DNA from: an uncultured Bacilli bacterium
Lineage (GTDB): Bacteria; Bacillota_I; Bacilli_A; RF39; UBA660
Assembly: GCA_947591175.1 (NCBI GenBank)
Contig: CANQDB010000038.1
Coordinates: 1 to 11,179 of the forward strand
Reading direction: 5' to 3'
DNA: 11,179 nucleotides
Below the pieces are notes generated by a model. That model saw only the letters and a list, made by a program, of their open reading frames with translations. It was not told the DNA's origin and made no database searches. The position numbers and the translations under genes are program-made. Positions 1 through 5,529 of the stretch are shown one piece after another. Within the stretch, counting starts at the first letter, position 1. The number at the start of each line of letters is the position of its first letter.

Positions 1-2
1 CA

Positions 3-455
3 CTTTACTGCATGGCCGTAACTGCTAAAAAAGAAGGTTTAAGGCTCGTCGCTTTGGTCTTTGGTGAAGAAAACAGTAAAGTACGTAATAGTGAAACGGC
101 TGCTTTACTTGATTATGGATTTAATCTATATAAAATGCAGTTATTAAAAGCTAAGGGTGATCTTTTGGGCGAAGTCTCCATCGATTTAGGTAACTTGGAT
201 AAAGTAGGTATTATTGCTACGCAAGATATTGGAGCACTTACGAAAAAAAGTGATACTTTAGATAATTTGACTACTGAACTTGTTCTCGATAATATTTCCT
301 TACCGGTGGTACCCGGTGATGTTGTCGGCAAAGTGTTACTAAAACAGAATGGTGAAACTTTAGGAGAGTATCCAGTTACAGTAGATCAAGAAGTAAAACC
401 TTTAGGATTCTTTTCACTATTTGGAAGAGTTCTCAAAGGAATGTTTAGTTTCTAA
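3..455 (+). CDS. dacF: D-alanyl-D-alanine carboxypeptidase, DacF-type, C-terminal part (5' truncated by window edge)
   Basis: This is the 3' end of a serine-type peptidase S11 (penicillin-binding protein 5 family) that trims the terminal D-Ala from peptidoglycan stem peptides outside the membrane. The frame is open from the window edge at base 3. The start reads Leu-Tyr-Cys-Met-Ala-Val-Thr-Ala-Lys-Lys, the usual stretch just before the strand 'GLRLVALVFGE' and the 'SKVRNSETAALLDYGF' motif that closes the catalytic domain. The catalytic SxxK, SxN and KTG motifs lie upstream, outside the window. Residues from about 50 onward form the beta-rich PBP5 C-terminal domain, and the last 18 residues (PLGFFSLFGRVLKGMFSF) look like the amphipathic membrane-anchoring helix of this family. 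Assignment to DacF rather than another S11 enzyme rests mainly on position: dacF precedes the sigF locus in B. subtilis, where it is a forespore gene. Confidence 0.88.
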   Translation, partial: LYCMAVTAKKEGLRLVALVFGEENSKVRNSETAALLDYGFNLYKMQLLKAKGDLLGEVSIDLGNLDKVGIIATQDIGALTKKSDTLDNLTTELVLDNISLPVVPGDVVGKVLLKQNGETLGEYPVTVDQEVKPLGFFSLFGRVLKGMFSF

Positions 456-467
456 GAAAGATTATTA

Positions 468-496
468 TTGAATGTCTTCCTATTTCGTGCTATAAT
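468..496 (+). promoter_or_regulatory. Sigma-A promoter for the DUF2441-like gene
   Basis: TTGAAT (468-473), a 17-nt spacer, then TATAAT (491-496) preceded by TG at 488-489, which makes an extended -10. It separates the downstream gene from dacF read-through; no terminator is visible between dacF and this promoter. Confidence 0.75.
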
Positions 497-525
497 AGGT
501 AACGCTTTATTAAGGGGGAGTCTTG

Positions 526-1125
526 ATGCAAGAAGAGTTATTTCACGTCCATCGACTTGGTAATGAAGATTATCTTTGGCATAGTGGGGCTAAAGTTATT
601 ATTAATTCTAGTTTTTGTAATCAATTATATCGAAGTACTTATGAAGAAAGTAGTGTTTTAATGGCTCGTTATAAAGATTACGATGTCGATCAAATAATTG
701 AAACAATGGAAGAGATGAAGTTTAGGGGAGCGGTACCTAAAGAAAAAGAAGTTAATTTCGATATTTTGTTAGATCATTATTATTTTTTACGAAGAGAAAA
801 AGCTATGGAAGAAGGAAGAAAATATTATGCACCAATGGCTCCGTCTCGTCTACATGCTATATTTTTAAGCAATGCTCGTGACTTACTTTATTGGGAAAAT
901 CAAGTTGGTAACTTTTCTTTTAGGACTTATAAAGTTAGTTTAGAAGGTAATCTTTTTATGAGTTCAGATGATTACTTTCCTAATAGTAATTTATTATATG
1001 AACAACAAGTGGAAGAATCTAAATATTATTGGCAGCCAAAAGTAAAAAAACTTTTACGAAAAGAATATTTATTTCAAGGAACTTGTCACGTTTTAGATGA
1101 AGTTAATTATTATGAAAGTTATTAA
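526..1125 (+). CDS. DUF2441-like protein, possible ADP-ribosyltransferase fold
   Basis: A 199-aa cytoplasmic protein with no signal peptide or membrane segment. The ATG at 526 is chosen over the in-frame TTG at 523 because the ribosome binding site AAGGGGGAG (512-520) sits 5 nt before it. The pattern matches what I recall of DUF2441-type proteins: an N-terminal 'LFHVHRLG' strand (residues 5-12) followed by a Trp-x-x-Gly (W18-G21), a mid-protein 'PSRLHAIFLSN' segment (106-116), then 'YKVSLEGNLF' (135-144), and a C-terminal 'YYWQPK...EYLFQGTCHVLDEV'. That layout resembles ADP-ribosyltransferase-like folds (initial H/R strand, later S-x-R segment). No catalytic activity can be claimed from sequence alone. 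It has its own promoter and terminator between dacF and the sigma gene, where spoIIAA and spoIIAB would sit in B. subtilis. Family assignment is from memory; moderate confidence in DUF2441, low in enzymatic function. Confidence 0.6.
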   Translation: MQEELFHVHRLGNEDYLWHSGAKVIINSSFCNQLYRSTYEESSVLMARYKDYDVDQIIETMEEMKFRGAVPKEKEVNFDILLDHYYFLRREKAMEEGRKYYAPMAPSRLHAIFLSNARDLLYWENQVGNFSFRTYKVSLEGNLFMSSDDYFPNSNLLYEQQVEESKYYWQPKVKKLLRKEYLFQGTCHVLDEVNYYESY

Positions 1126-1126
1126 T

Positions 1127-1158
1127 ACCTCGAAATGCTTTGCTACTCGAGGTTTTTC
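1127..1158 (+). terminator. Rho-independent terminator after the DUF2441-like gene
   Basis: Perfect 7-bp stem ACCTCGA (1127-1133) / TCGAGGT (1147-1153) with a 13-nt loop, followed by a T-rich tail (1153-1160, one C). It starts 2 nt after the stop codon. The T tail runs into the -35 box of the next promoter. Confidence 0.8.
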
Positions 1159-1187
1159 TTGCAATTTTTTAGAATTTGTGGTATAAT
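1159..1187 (+). promoter_or_regulatory. Sigma-A promoter for the 176-aa orphan gene
   Basis: TTGCAA (1159-1164), 17-nt spacer, TATAAT (1182-1187) with an extended -10 TG at 1179-1180. The -35 box overlaps the tail of the preceding terminator, a very compact terminator-promoter junction. Confidence 0.8.
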
Positions 1188-1217
1188 CTAGAACGTCTAA
1201 AAAAAGGAGGTGGCATC

Positions 1218-1748
1218 ATGGAGAATACAAACTTATTTGATTCATTTTTAACAATCGTAGGACCTGTTAACTCTATTCAAGATTCCCTTGATGTCGTTTC
1301 CTATAAAAAGGGAGAGTTATTAAGTAATGGTACTATTCTTAGTTTACATATTCAAGCGTTTAACGATTTTATCACAAAAAGAGGTCTAGATGGACCTATT
1401 ATTAACGAGGTAAAAGATGCTTCACACATGATTATTCAGATGGCTTATCTTTCGTCTTTAGGTTATACAGTTTTCTGCAATTTGAAAGATACAGCCTTGT
1501 TATCGTTAGCAAATGCTTCTTCAATGCCAACAGTTCTCGAAGAGAAAATGCTTCAAGATTGTTCCACTTTAAGTAATTATAGTTTCGTGAGTGTTGGGAC
1601 TACTAATTATTTAGGAAAAGATAATTTACCGGAAGTTATACCACTTTTGGATTTTGATCCTCAATTAGAAGGAATTGATACATTTAAAGAGATGCTAAAT
1701 GTCTATAAAGAAGATTCCAAAGTTTTATCTCTTAAAGCAGCATCATAA
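1218..1748 (+). CDS. Hypothetical protein, 176 aa, unknown family
   Basis: I do not recognise this protein. The ATG at 1218 is the start: a strong ribosome binding site, AAAGGAGG (1203-1210), lies 7 nt upstream, and the longer in-frame extension to 1176 would run across the promoter. The sequence is soluble, without a signal peptide, membrane helix, cysteine cluster or evident catalytic motif. It alternates beta-like and helical stretches: a hydrophobic opening 'FDSFLTIVGPV', an acidic-basic middle with 'INEVKDASHMIIQMAYLSSLGYTVFCNL', and a C-terminal helix 'TFKEMLNVYKEDSKVL'. It is not SpoIIAA-like (no STAS phosphorylated-serine region) and not SpoIIAB-like (no GHKL ATPase N, G1 or G2 boxes), although it occupies the place of those genes just before the sigma factor. 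It is a single-gene unit with its own sigma-A promoter and terminator, so vegetative expression is likely. Confidence 0.8.
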   Translation: MENTNLFDSFLTIVGPVNSIQDSLDVVSYKKGELLSNGTILSLHIQAFNDFITKRGLDGPIINEVKDASHMIIQMAYLSSLGYTVFCNLKDTALLSLANASSMPTVLEEKMLQDCSTLSNYSFVSVGTTNYLGKDNLPEVIPLLDFDPQLEGIDTFKEMLNVYKEDSKVLSLKAAS

Positions 1749-1754
1749 TTTAAG

Positions 1755-1780
1755 CAATACGCAATGTATTGTTTTTCTTT
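1755..1780 (+). terminator. Rho-independent terminator after the 176-aa orphan
   Basis: Stem CAATAC (1755-1760) / GTATTG (1766-1771), loop GCAAT, followed by TTTTTCTTT (1772-1780). The stem is AT-rich and so weak, but the T tract is good and it sits 6 nt after the stop codon. Confidence 0.65.
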
Positions 1781-1813
1781 GTCCTTTTTTGTAAATTGTT
1801 TTTATTAGCTTCT

Positions 1814-1825
1814 TTTGTCGAATAG
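1814..1825 (+). promoter_or_regulatory. Candidate Spo0A-binding site (0A box) upstream of the sigma gene
   Basis: TTTGTCGAATAG contains the core TGTCGAA (1816-1822) and differs from the classical 0A box TTTGTCRAATAA only at the last base. It lies in a non-coding AT-rich stretch about 25 nt upstream of a TATAGT -10 candidate, so it would be centred near -42 from the predicted start. Spo0A-activated sigma-A promoters such as spoIIG carry their proximal box in about this position. Confidence 0.6.
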
Positions 1826-1849
1826 GTATAAAATTTTAAAAAATTATTC

Positions 1850-1855
1850 TATAGT
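1850..1855 (+). promoter_or_regulatory. Candidate -10 element for the sigma gene, without a good -35
   Basis: TATAGT matches the sigma-A -10 at 5 of 6 positions. The hexamer 17 nt upstream (TATAAA, 1827-1832) is a poor -35, as expected for a promoter that needs an activator; the Spo0A-type box immediately upstream would supply one. I could not find a sigma-H promoter (AGGA-type -35 with GAAT -10) or a convincing sigma-F/G promoter here. Confidence 0.4.
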
Positions 1856-1884
1856 GTAAATAGTTACGAAAAGAGGATAAGATT

Positions 1885-2550
1885 ATGGGAGAAGAAAAAC
1901 TAGTAGAGGATTACAGTCGGATGGTTTATTCCATTATTTCAAAGTTCTATCCTTATTGTGATAGAGAAGACTTGTATCAGGTGGGGATGATGGGACTTAC
2001 CGAAGCCTTTAAGCATTACGATCAAAGTTATCAAAGTAGTTTTTCGACGTACGCTTACAAGTATATTATGGGAGAAGTTTTGAAATACGTACGAGAGGAT
2101 AGGTCGATTAAAGTTAGCAAAGATGTTTTGAAGTTATCGAAGAGTATCCTCAAAGCCAAAGAAGTACTTGCGCAAAAATTTATGAGGAATCCAACGGATT
2201 CTGAACTTTCTTTATTTTTAGAAATTCCTTTAGAAGAGATACAGGCTTGTCATCAAGCGTGTGCTTATGTCTTGTCACTCGATGCTTCATTAAACGAAGA
2301 TGACGATGGCAAGGATTTATCTTTAGGTGATACGATTTCTTTCGAAGAGAAGAAGTACGACGCTAGAATTCAAGATTTATATCGTGAACTTGCTAATCTT
2401 CCGGAGGATGAAAGAAAACTTATCGAATATCGTTATTTTGAGGATAAAACCCAAAGTGAGACATCTGAAGATTTAGGAATGTCCCAAGTTCAAGTCTCCC
2501 GTAGTGAAAGTAAAATTTTAACGAAATTGCAAAGACGCTTAGTAGCCTAA
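1885..2550 (+). CDS. sigF: Sporulation sigma factor, SigF-like (SigF/SigG/SigB group)
   Basis: A 221-aa sigma-70 factor that directs RNA polymerase to its own promoter class. Region 2 spans residues 8-73 with 'REDLYQVGMMGLTEAFKHYD' and 'SFSTYAYKYIMGEVLKYVRED'. Region 3 begins at 'KVSKDVLKLSKSILKAKE' (76-93). Region 4 spans about 165-217 with the helix-turn-helix 'QSETSEDLGMSQVQVSRSES' (190-209). The SQVQVSR and KIL residues are closer to SigF than to SigG (SQAQVSR), and the position downstream of dacF agrees. SigG remains possible. The protein is shorter than B. subtilis SigF (255 aa): the N-terminal helix before 'RMVYSII' is almost absent. An in-frame TAG at 1861 and the lack of any earlier start codon show that this is real. 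RBS AAGAGGAT (1871-1878). The spoIIAA and spoIIAB genes that normally precede sigF are not here. Confidence 0.85.
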   Translation: MGEEKLVEDYSRMVYSIISKFYPYCDREDLYQVGMMGLTEAFKHYDQSYQSSFSTYAYKYIMGEVLKYVREDRSIKVSKDVLKLSKSILKAKEVLAQKFMRNPTDSELSLFLEIPLEEIQACHQACAYVLSLDASLNEDDDGKDLSLGDTISFEEKKYDARIQDLYRELANLPEDERKLIEYRYFEDKTQSETSEDLGMSQVQVSRSESKILTKLQRRLVA

Positions 2551-2582
2551 AAAAGAGAACCTAGTTAGTTAGATTCTCTTTT
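2551..2582. terminator. Bidirectional terminator between the sigma gene and the leftward operon
   Basis: Perfect 9-bp inverted repeat AAAAGAGAA (2551-2559) / TTCTCTTTT (2574-2582) with a 14-nt loop. Each arm provides the T tract for one direction. The right arm encodes the last codons of the leftward 613-aa gene, whose TAA stop (2569-2571) lies in the loop. Confidence 0.8.
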
Positions 2583-4410
2583 CATTTGGCTGTAGACATT
2601 GTTTTAAGGTATCTATTTCAGTTTGACTTAGGATAGTGTTGAATAGTGCTGCTTGATAGATTAGATTTGGATTATCTATATCACTATGTTCTTTTAGGGT
2701 AGTTAGATTACGTAAAAGTTTGTTTCGTGAAATACGAACACTATTGAAGTTATAACATTCTTTCTCGGCATCTAGATAAGTTTCATCGAGTGCTTTTATC
2801 TCTTCACTTTCAACTATACTTCGTCTTGGATAGTTAGTTAATATATTTCTCAAATTGTCCTCTTGATTAAAAGGTGTATCGTCGATAATAACTTCGTCTA
2901 AGGTGTTTGCTGTAACGATAAAGGAATTTCCTGAAATCAGGCTATAACGTATTTCATCTTCGGTTGTCAAAATGTCTAAACCAAAGTTTTGAGCAATTAG
3001 AAGACGTTTTTTAACTTTTACTAACTCTTCGGGGTTCCCATTTATTTTAATTATTTCTCCGATTGGTAACTCTCTTTCAATAGCAAAGTCAATTAAATCA
3101 AAAAGAGCCTCATTACCTAAAAGATTGAAAGTATCTGGATTATTTCCTAATGTCAAACCATAACGTTTGGCTAAATTTAGGCGTTCTTGGATAATTTCTG
3201 GATCTAAATACAATAGGTTTGGATTATAGGAAGAATTTGTAAAGGTTCCATTTTCTTGTTGTAGTAAAGCGAAAACTTGTTTAATATTATCTTTTTTAGT
3301 AGTAAGAATGTCCGCGTGACTATTTAAAAAATCGATGGTTATAGCCCCAGTTTTAAAGTAGGCAAGTAGATTCGTAATAGTTTCTTTATCGCTTTGTAGA
3401 AGTTCTTTTAATGCTTCTATGTTAGTTATACTTCCTAGTGGAAAGTGAGCTTGACTTAATAAGTCAACTATATCTCTTAGTTTCTCTTCTTCAAAGTTTT
3501 CTTTTTCAAGTTCCATTAAGATACTAGGATGAACATCTTGATTGATTAGTAAATTATAAATTAAATTATGGTGTTCTAAACTTTGCTCTTCTTGAAGTAG
3601 ACTTATTTCTTTAGCGTTTTGTGTTTCTAAGACTTCTTCGATTAAAGCAATTTGAATTTCTGGAGTAAAATTAGTCCATTCTTTCTTTATTTCTTTAAAT
3701 GAAGTGCCTTTTTCAAGTCCCTCTAATAAGTCTTCATACTGTTTTCTTAAAACTTTTTTCTTTTTGTTGTTTCTTTCTAATTCGTGCAAATAGTCACTTT
3801 GATAACTTTGAAGTACTTGGATAAGGGGAGTGAAATGATAGGCATCTTTTAATGCTTTTACTCCGCGTTTTAAAGCTTTTTTGACAATCTTGGTATTGTA
3901 TTGATTTTGTTCTTTTGCTAAGAAATCGATTCCAACTGTATATTCTAATTTAAAACCTAGCATTTCTATCCATTGGTCAAGTGCTTTTTCGTTATTTTCA
4001 CTATGACAAGCGACTATTAAATCAAGTAGTTTGACATTATCAGATTTGTTAGGACGGTCCTTTATTATTTGGGTTATGACTGATAATGGACTATTCTTTT
4101 TATAGTCATTAATTTTAGCCATGGCTGTTTTTATAAATGTTAGAAATATTTCTAAGTCATCAGGTGTTTTTTCAATAATAAATTCATCGATAAGAGCAAT
4201 CCTTCTTTTTACTTCCTCTAGTGATATTTTATCGTCGTTAACCATTATAAAAAGTCCTAGCCATTCTCCTTCAGTTAAGTCATTAAACTCTCCTAGTTCA
4301 AGAGAATTGAACTTCTTAAATATCGATTGGAAGAAAAGAAAACGATCACTTGGTTCATCATCTTTTTGTAATAAGTCTATTTGTTCTTTTACTTGATCTT
4401 TAAGATCCAT
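2569..4410 (-). CDS. Large helical-repeat protein of unknown function (613 aa)
   Basis: Not assignable to a named family. It is soluble, almost entirely alpha-helical, rich in Leu, Lys and Glu, and without signal peptide, membrane segment or cysteine cluster. Residues 205-245 are strongly charged (NNKKKKVLRK) and coiled-coil prone. From about 364 to 480 it carries degenerate repeats of roughly 30 residues with the pattern 'NPxLLxLxxExIxxxLxLAxxxGL', clearest at 397-419 and looser at 365-388, 425-450 and 458-480. The pattern recalls mTERF-type superhelical repeats, but similarity is weak. The C-terminus has 'RISRNKLLRNLTTLKE' (559-574) and 'LFNTILSQTEIDTLKQCL' (589-606). The ATG at 4410 is chosen over the GTG at 4422 because the AGAGGTG ribosome binding site (4427-4421 on the minus strand) fits only the former. 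It follows the 334-aa gene after a single base, so the two are translationally coupled. Confidence 0.8.
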   Translation of the reverse strand: MDLKDQVKEQIDLLQKDDEPSDRFLFFQSIFKKFNSLELGEFNDLTEGEWLGLFIMVNDDKISLEEVKRRIALIDEFIIEKTPDDLEIFLTFIKTAMAKINDYKKNSPLSVITQIIKDRPNKSDNVKLLDLIVACHSENNEKALDQWIEMLGFKLEYTVGIDFLAKEQNQYNTKIVKKALKRGVKALKDAYHFTPLIQVLQSYQSDYLHELERNNKKKKVLRKQYEDLLEGLEKGTSFKEIKKEWTNFTPEIQIALIEEVLETQNAKEISLLQEEQSLEHHNLIYNLLINQDVHPSILMELEKENFEEEKLRDIVDLLSQAHFPLGSITNIEALKELLQSDKETITNLLAYFKTGAITIDFLNSHADILTTKKDNIKQVFALLQQENGTFTNSSYNPNLLYLDPEIIQERLNLAKRYGLTLGNNPDTFNLLGNEALFDLIDFAIERELPIGEIIKINGNPEELVKVKKRLLIAQNFGLDILTTEDEIRYSLISGNSFIVTANTLDEVIIDDTPFNQEDNLRNILTNYPRRSIVESEEIKALDETYLDAEKECYNFNSVRISRNKLLRNLTTLKEHSDIDNPNLIYQAALFNTILSQTEIDTLKQCLQPNEKRI

Positions 4411-4411
4411 A

Positions 4412-5416
4412 TTACTTAGCACCTCTTTTCAAAAGAGTTAGAACTCTTTCAGTTCTTTCTTGATTAAGAGCGATAAATGAGTCATCTTGAATTTGCTCTA
4501 GTAATTTATCTCTTTGGAAGGTGAAACTACTGTAACGATTACCCACATAGTTTGTTTCCATTTTACCCCAATCTTGTTTTTTATTTAAAGCTCCTAATAG
4601 TACTTGGATGTTATCGGTAAGATGAACTGTGTAAATACGTGCCTGATGAACTCTATTTTTGACGACCACAAGTTTGTTGTAGCGGTTGTTACCCATATGG
4701 TGTGATAAAACAGGTTCTCCTTTGATGAATGGTTCGTAGATTTTTAAAAAGTGAATATAAAGTTCAGGAGAAAGACTTTCGATATCTTTTTCTAAGTACG
4801 ATTCTTTTTTTGGTGTCTCAAGATGGATAAGACAAGGAGGTTCAGTCTTTTCAGTTAATTCATCTTCATTTAAGGTTGTTCGATAATTTTTTAAAATGTT
4901 GAAGATTTGGTTCTTCCGAACGAGTCCTTTTTGCAGTTCTTCTTTTTCTTTTAGAGGTAACTCTAATTGAGGAGAATGAAGATAACTATTTAAAAAGACT
5001 ATATCTTTATAATAGGTAACCATGACTTGATTCATAATCCAGGCAAAAGATGGATTGTTTTTGTCGGGAAGGAGAGATGTTACTTCGTCTAAATCACTTA
5101 TTTCAAGTAAAGATAGAATCTCTTGGGCTTTAGTTCCTAAAGGTTTGGTTTCTACTTCTTCTCTTGGTGTTTCAGAATTTATTAAAGTTTCATTAACTTG
5201 AGGAATGATAAGGCTCTTTTTACTATCTTTTTCTCTTTGTTTTGCTAGGCGAATTCTTTTTTCTTGGTCCTTAATAAAGTCATTATTATAAGTGTAGACT
5301 AGTTCTAAAAAGGCAAGTTTGTCTTCATTGCTAGTAATATTTAATTGTGAAAGTAAAGGTGCAACATCTGAAATATAAGTGTTGTTAGTTAGTTCTTTTA
5401 GTTCCTCGATGGTCAT
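4412..5416 (-). CDS. Unknown 334-aa protein with RelE/HigB-like C-terminal region
   Basis: First gene of a leftward two-gene operon. Residues 1-120 are helical with a charged linker (about 50-95). Residues 121-190 are a second helical block. The C-terminal part (about 215-310) reads as helix 'ELYIHFLKIYEPFIKG', then strands 'RYNKLVVVKNRVHQARIYTVHLTDNIQVLLGALNKK' (245-280, given here in two runs: RYNKLVVVKN and the ARIYTVHL...LLGALNKK strands). That order, helix followed by strands ending in a hydrophobic run plus KK, resembles the RelE/ParE/HigB fold of mRNA-interferase toxins. This is pattern recognition only; no catalytic residues can be assigned. RBS AAAGGGGAG lies 8 nt before the ATG at 5416, and a strong sigma-A promoter is present upstream. 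The operon interrupts the sigF-spoVA neighbourhood on the opposite strand. Confidence 0.75.
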   Translation of the reverse strand: MTIEELKELTNNTYISDVAPLLSQLNITSNEDKLAFLELVYTYNNDFIKDQEKRIRLAKQREKDSKKSLIIPQVNETLINSETPREEVETKPLGTKAQEILSLLEISDLDEVTSLLPDKNNPSFAWIMNQVMVTYYKDIVFLNSYLHSPQLELPLKEKEELQKGLVRKNQIFNILKNYRTTLNEDELTEKTEPPCLIHLETPKKESYLEKDIESLSPELYIHFLKIYEPFIKGEPVLSHHMGNNRYNKLVVVKNRVHQARIYTVHLTDNIQVLLGALNKKQDWGKMETNYVGNRYSSFTFQRDKLLEQIQDDSFIALNQERTERVLTLLKRGAK

Positions 5417-5445
5417 TTTTATTTCTCCCCTTTAATGCTTGGCTT

Positions 5446-5474
5446 ATTATACCATAAAGGACTTTATTTTTCAA
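5446..5474 (-). promoter_or_regulatory. Sigma-A promoter of the leftward two-gene operon
   Basis: On the minus strand: TTGAAA (5474-5469), 17-nt spacer, TATAAT (5451-5446), with TGG before the -10 giving an extended element. It faces away from the spoVA forespore promoter only about 10 nt beyond it. Confidence 0.85.
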
Positions 5475-5483
5475 GAAAAATCG

Positions 5484-5512
5484 GTATAGTATTAGAAAAC
5501 TTAGCCATACTA
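5484..5512 (+). promoter_or_regulatory. Forespore (sigma-G/sigma-F type) promoter of the spoVA operon
   Basis: GTATA (5484-5488), 17-nt spacer, CATACTA (5506-5512). This fits the Bacillus sigma-G pattern (-35 GHATR, 17-18 nt, -10 CATNMTA) at every defined position. It lies 17 nt before the spoVAC start codon, and sigma-G control of spoVA is established in B. subtilis. No sigma-A promoter is visible in this direction. Confidence 0.7.
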
Positions 5513-5529
5513 GGATTAGGTGAAGATGA

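Noticed and set aside
523..525. TTG start for the DUF2441-like gene
   Set aside because: The ATG directly after it (526) has the better distance from the GGGGGAG ribosome binding site.
1796..1823. Sigma-H promoter for the sigma gene, using GTCGAAT (1817-1823) as the -10
   Set aside because: No AGGA-type -35 lies 11-12 nt upstream; the GAAT is better explained as part of the Spo0A box.
1826..1856. Sigma-F/G promoter for the sigma gene (GTATA at 1826-1830)
   Set aside because: At 17-18 nt downstream no CATNMTA-like -10 exists; the best alignment lacks most consensus bases.
4121..4396. Rightward 91-aa reading frame inside the 613-aa gene
   Set aside because: Antisense shadow: no ribosome binding site or promoter, serine-rich translation typical of an antisense frame.
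4411..4422. GTG start at 4422 for the 613-aa gene, giving a 617-aa product overlapping the upstream gene by 11 nt
   Set aside because: The only ribosome binding site (AGAGGTG) touches this GTG, leaving no spacing; it suits the ATG at 4410.
2569..5416. Leftward operon as an insertion sequence or transposon
   Set aside because: No transposase-like motifs, terminal inverted repeats or target duplications are visible at its edges.
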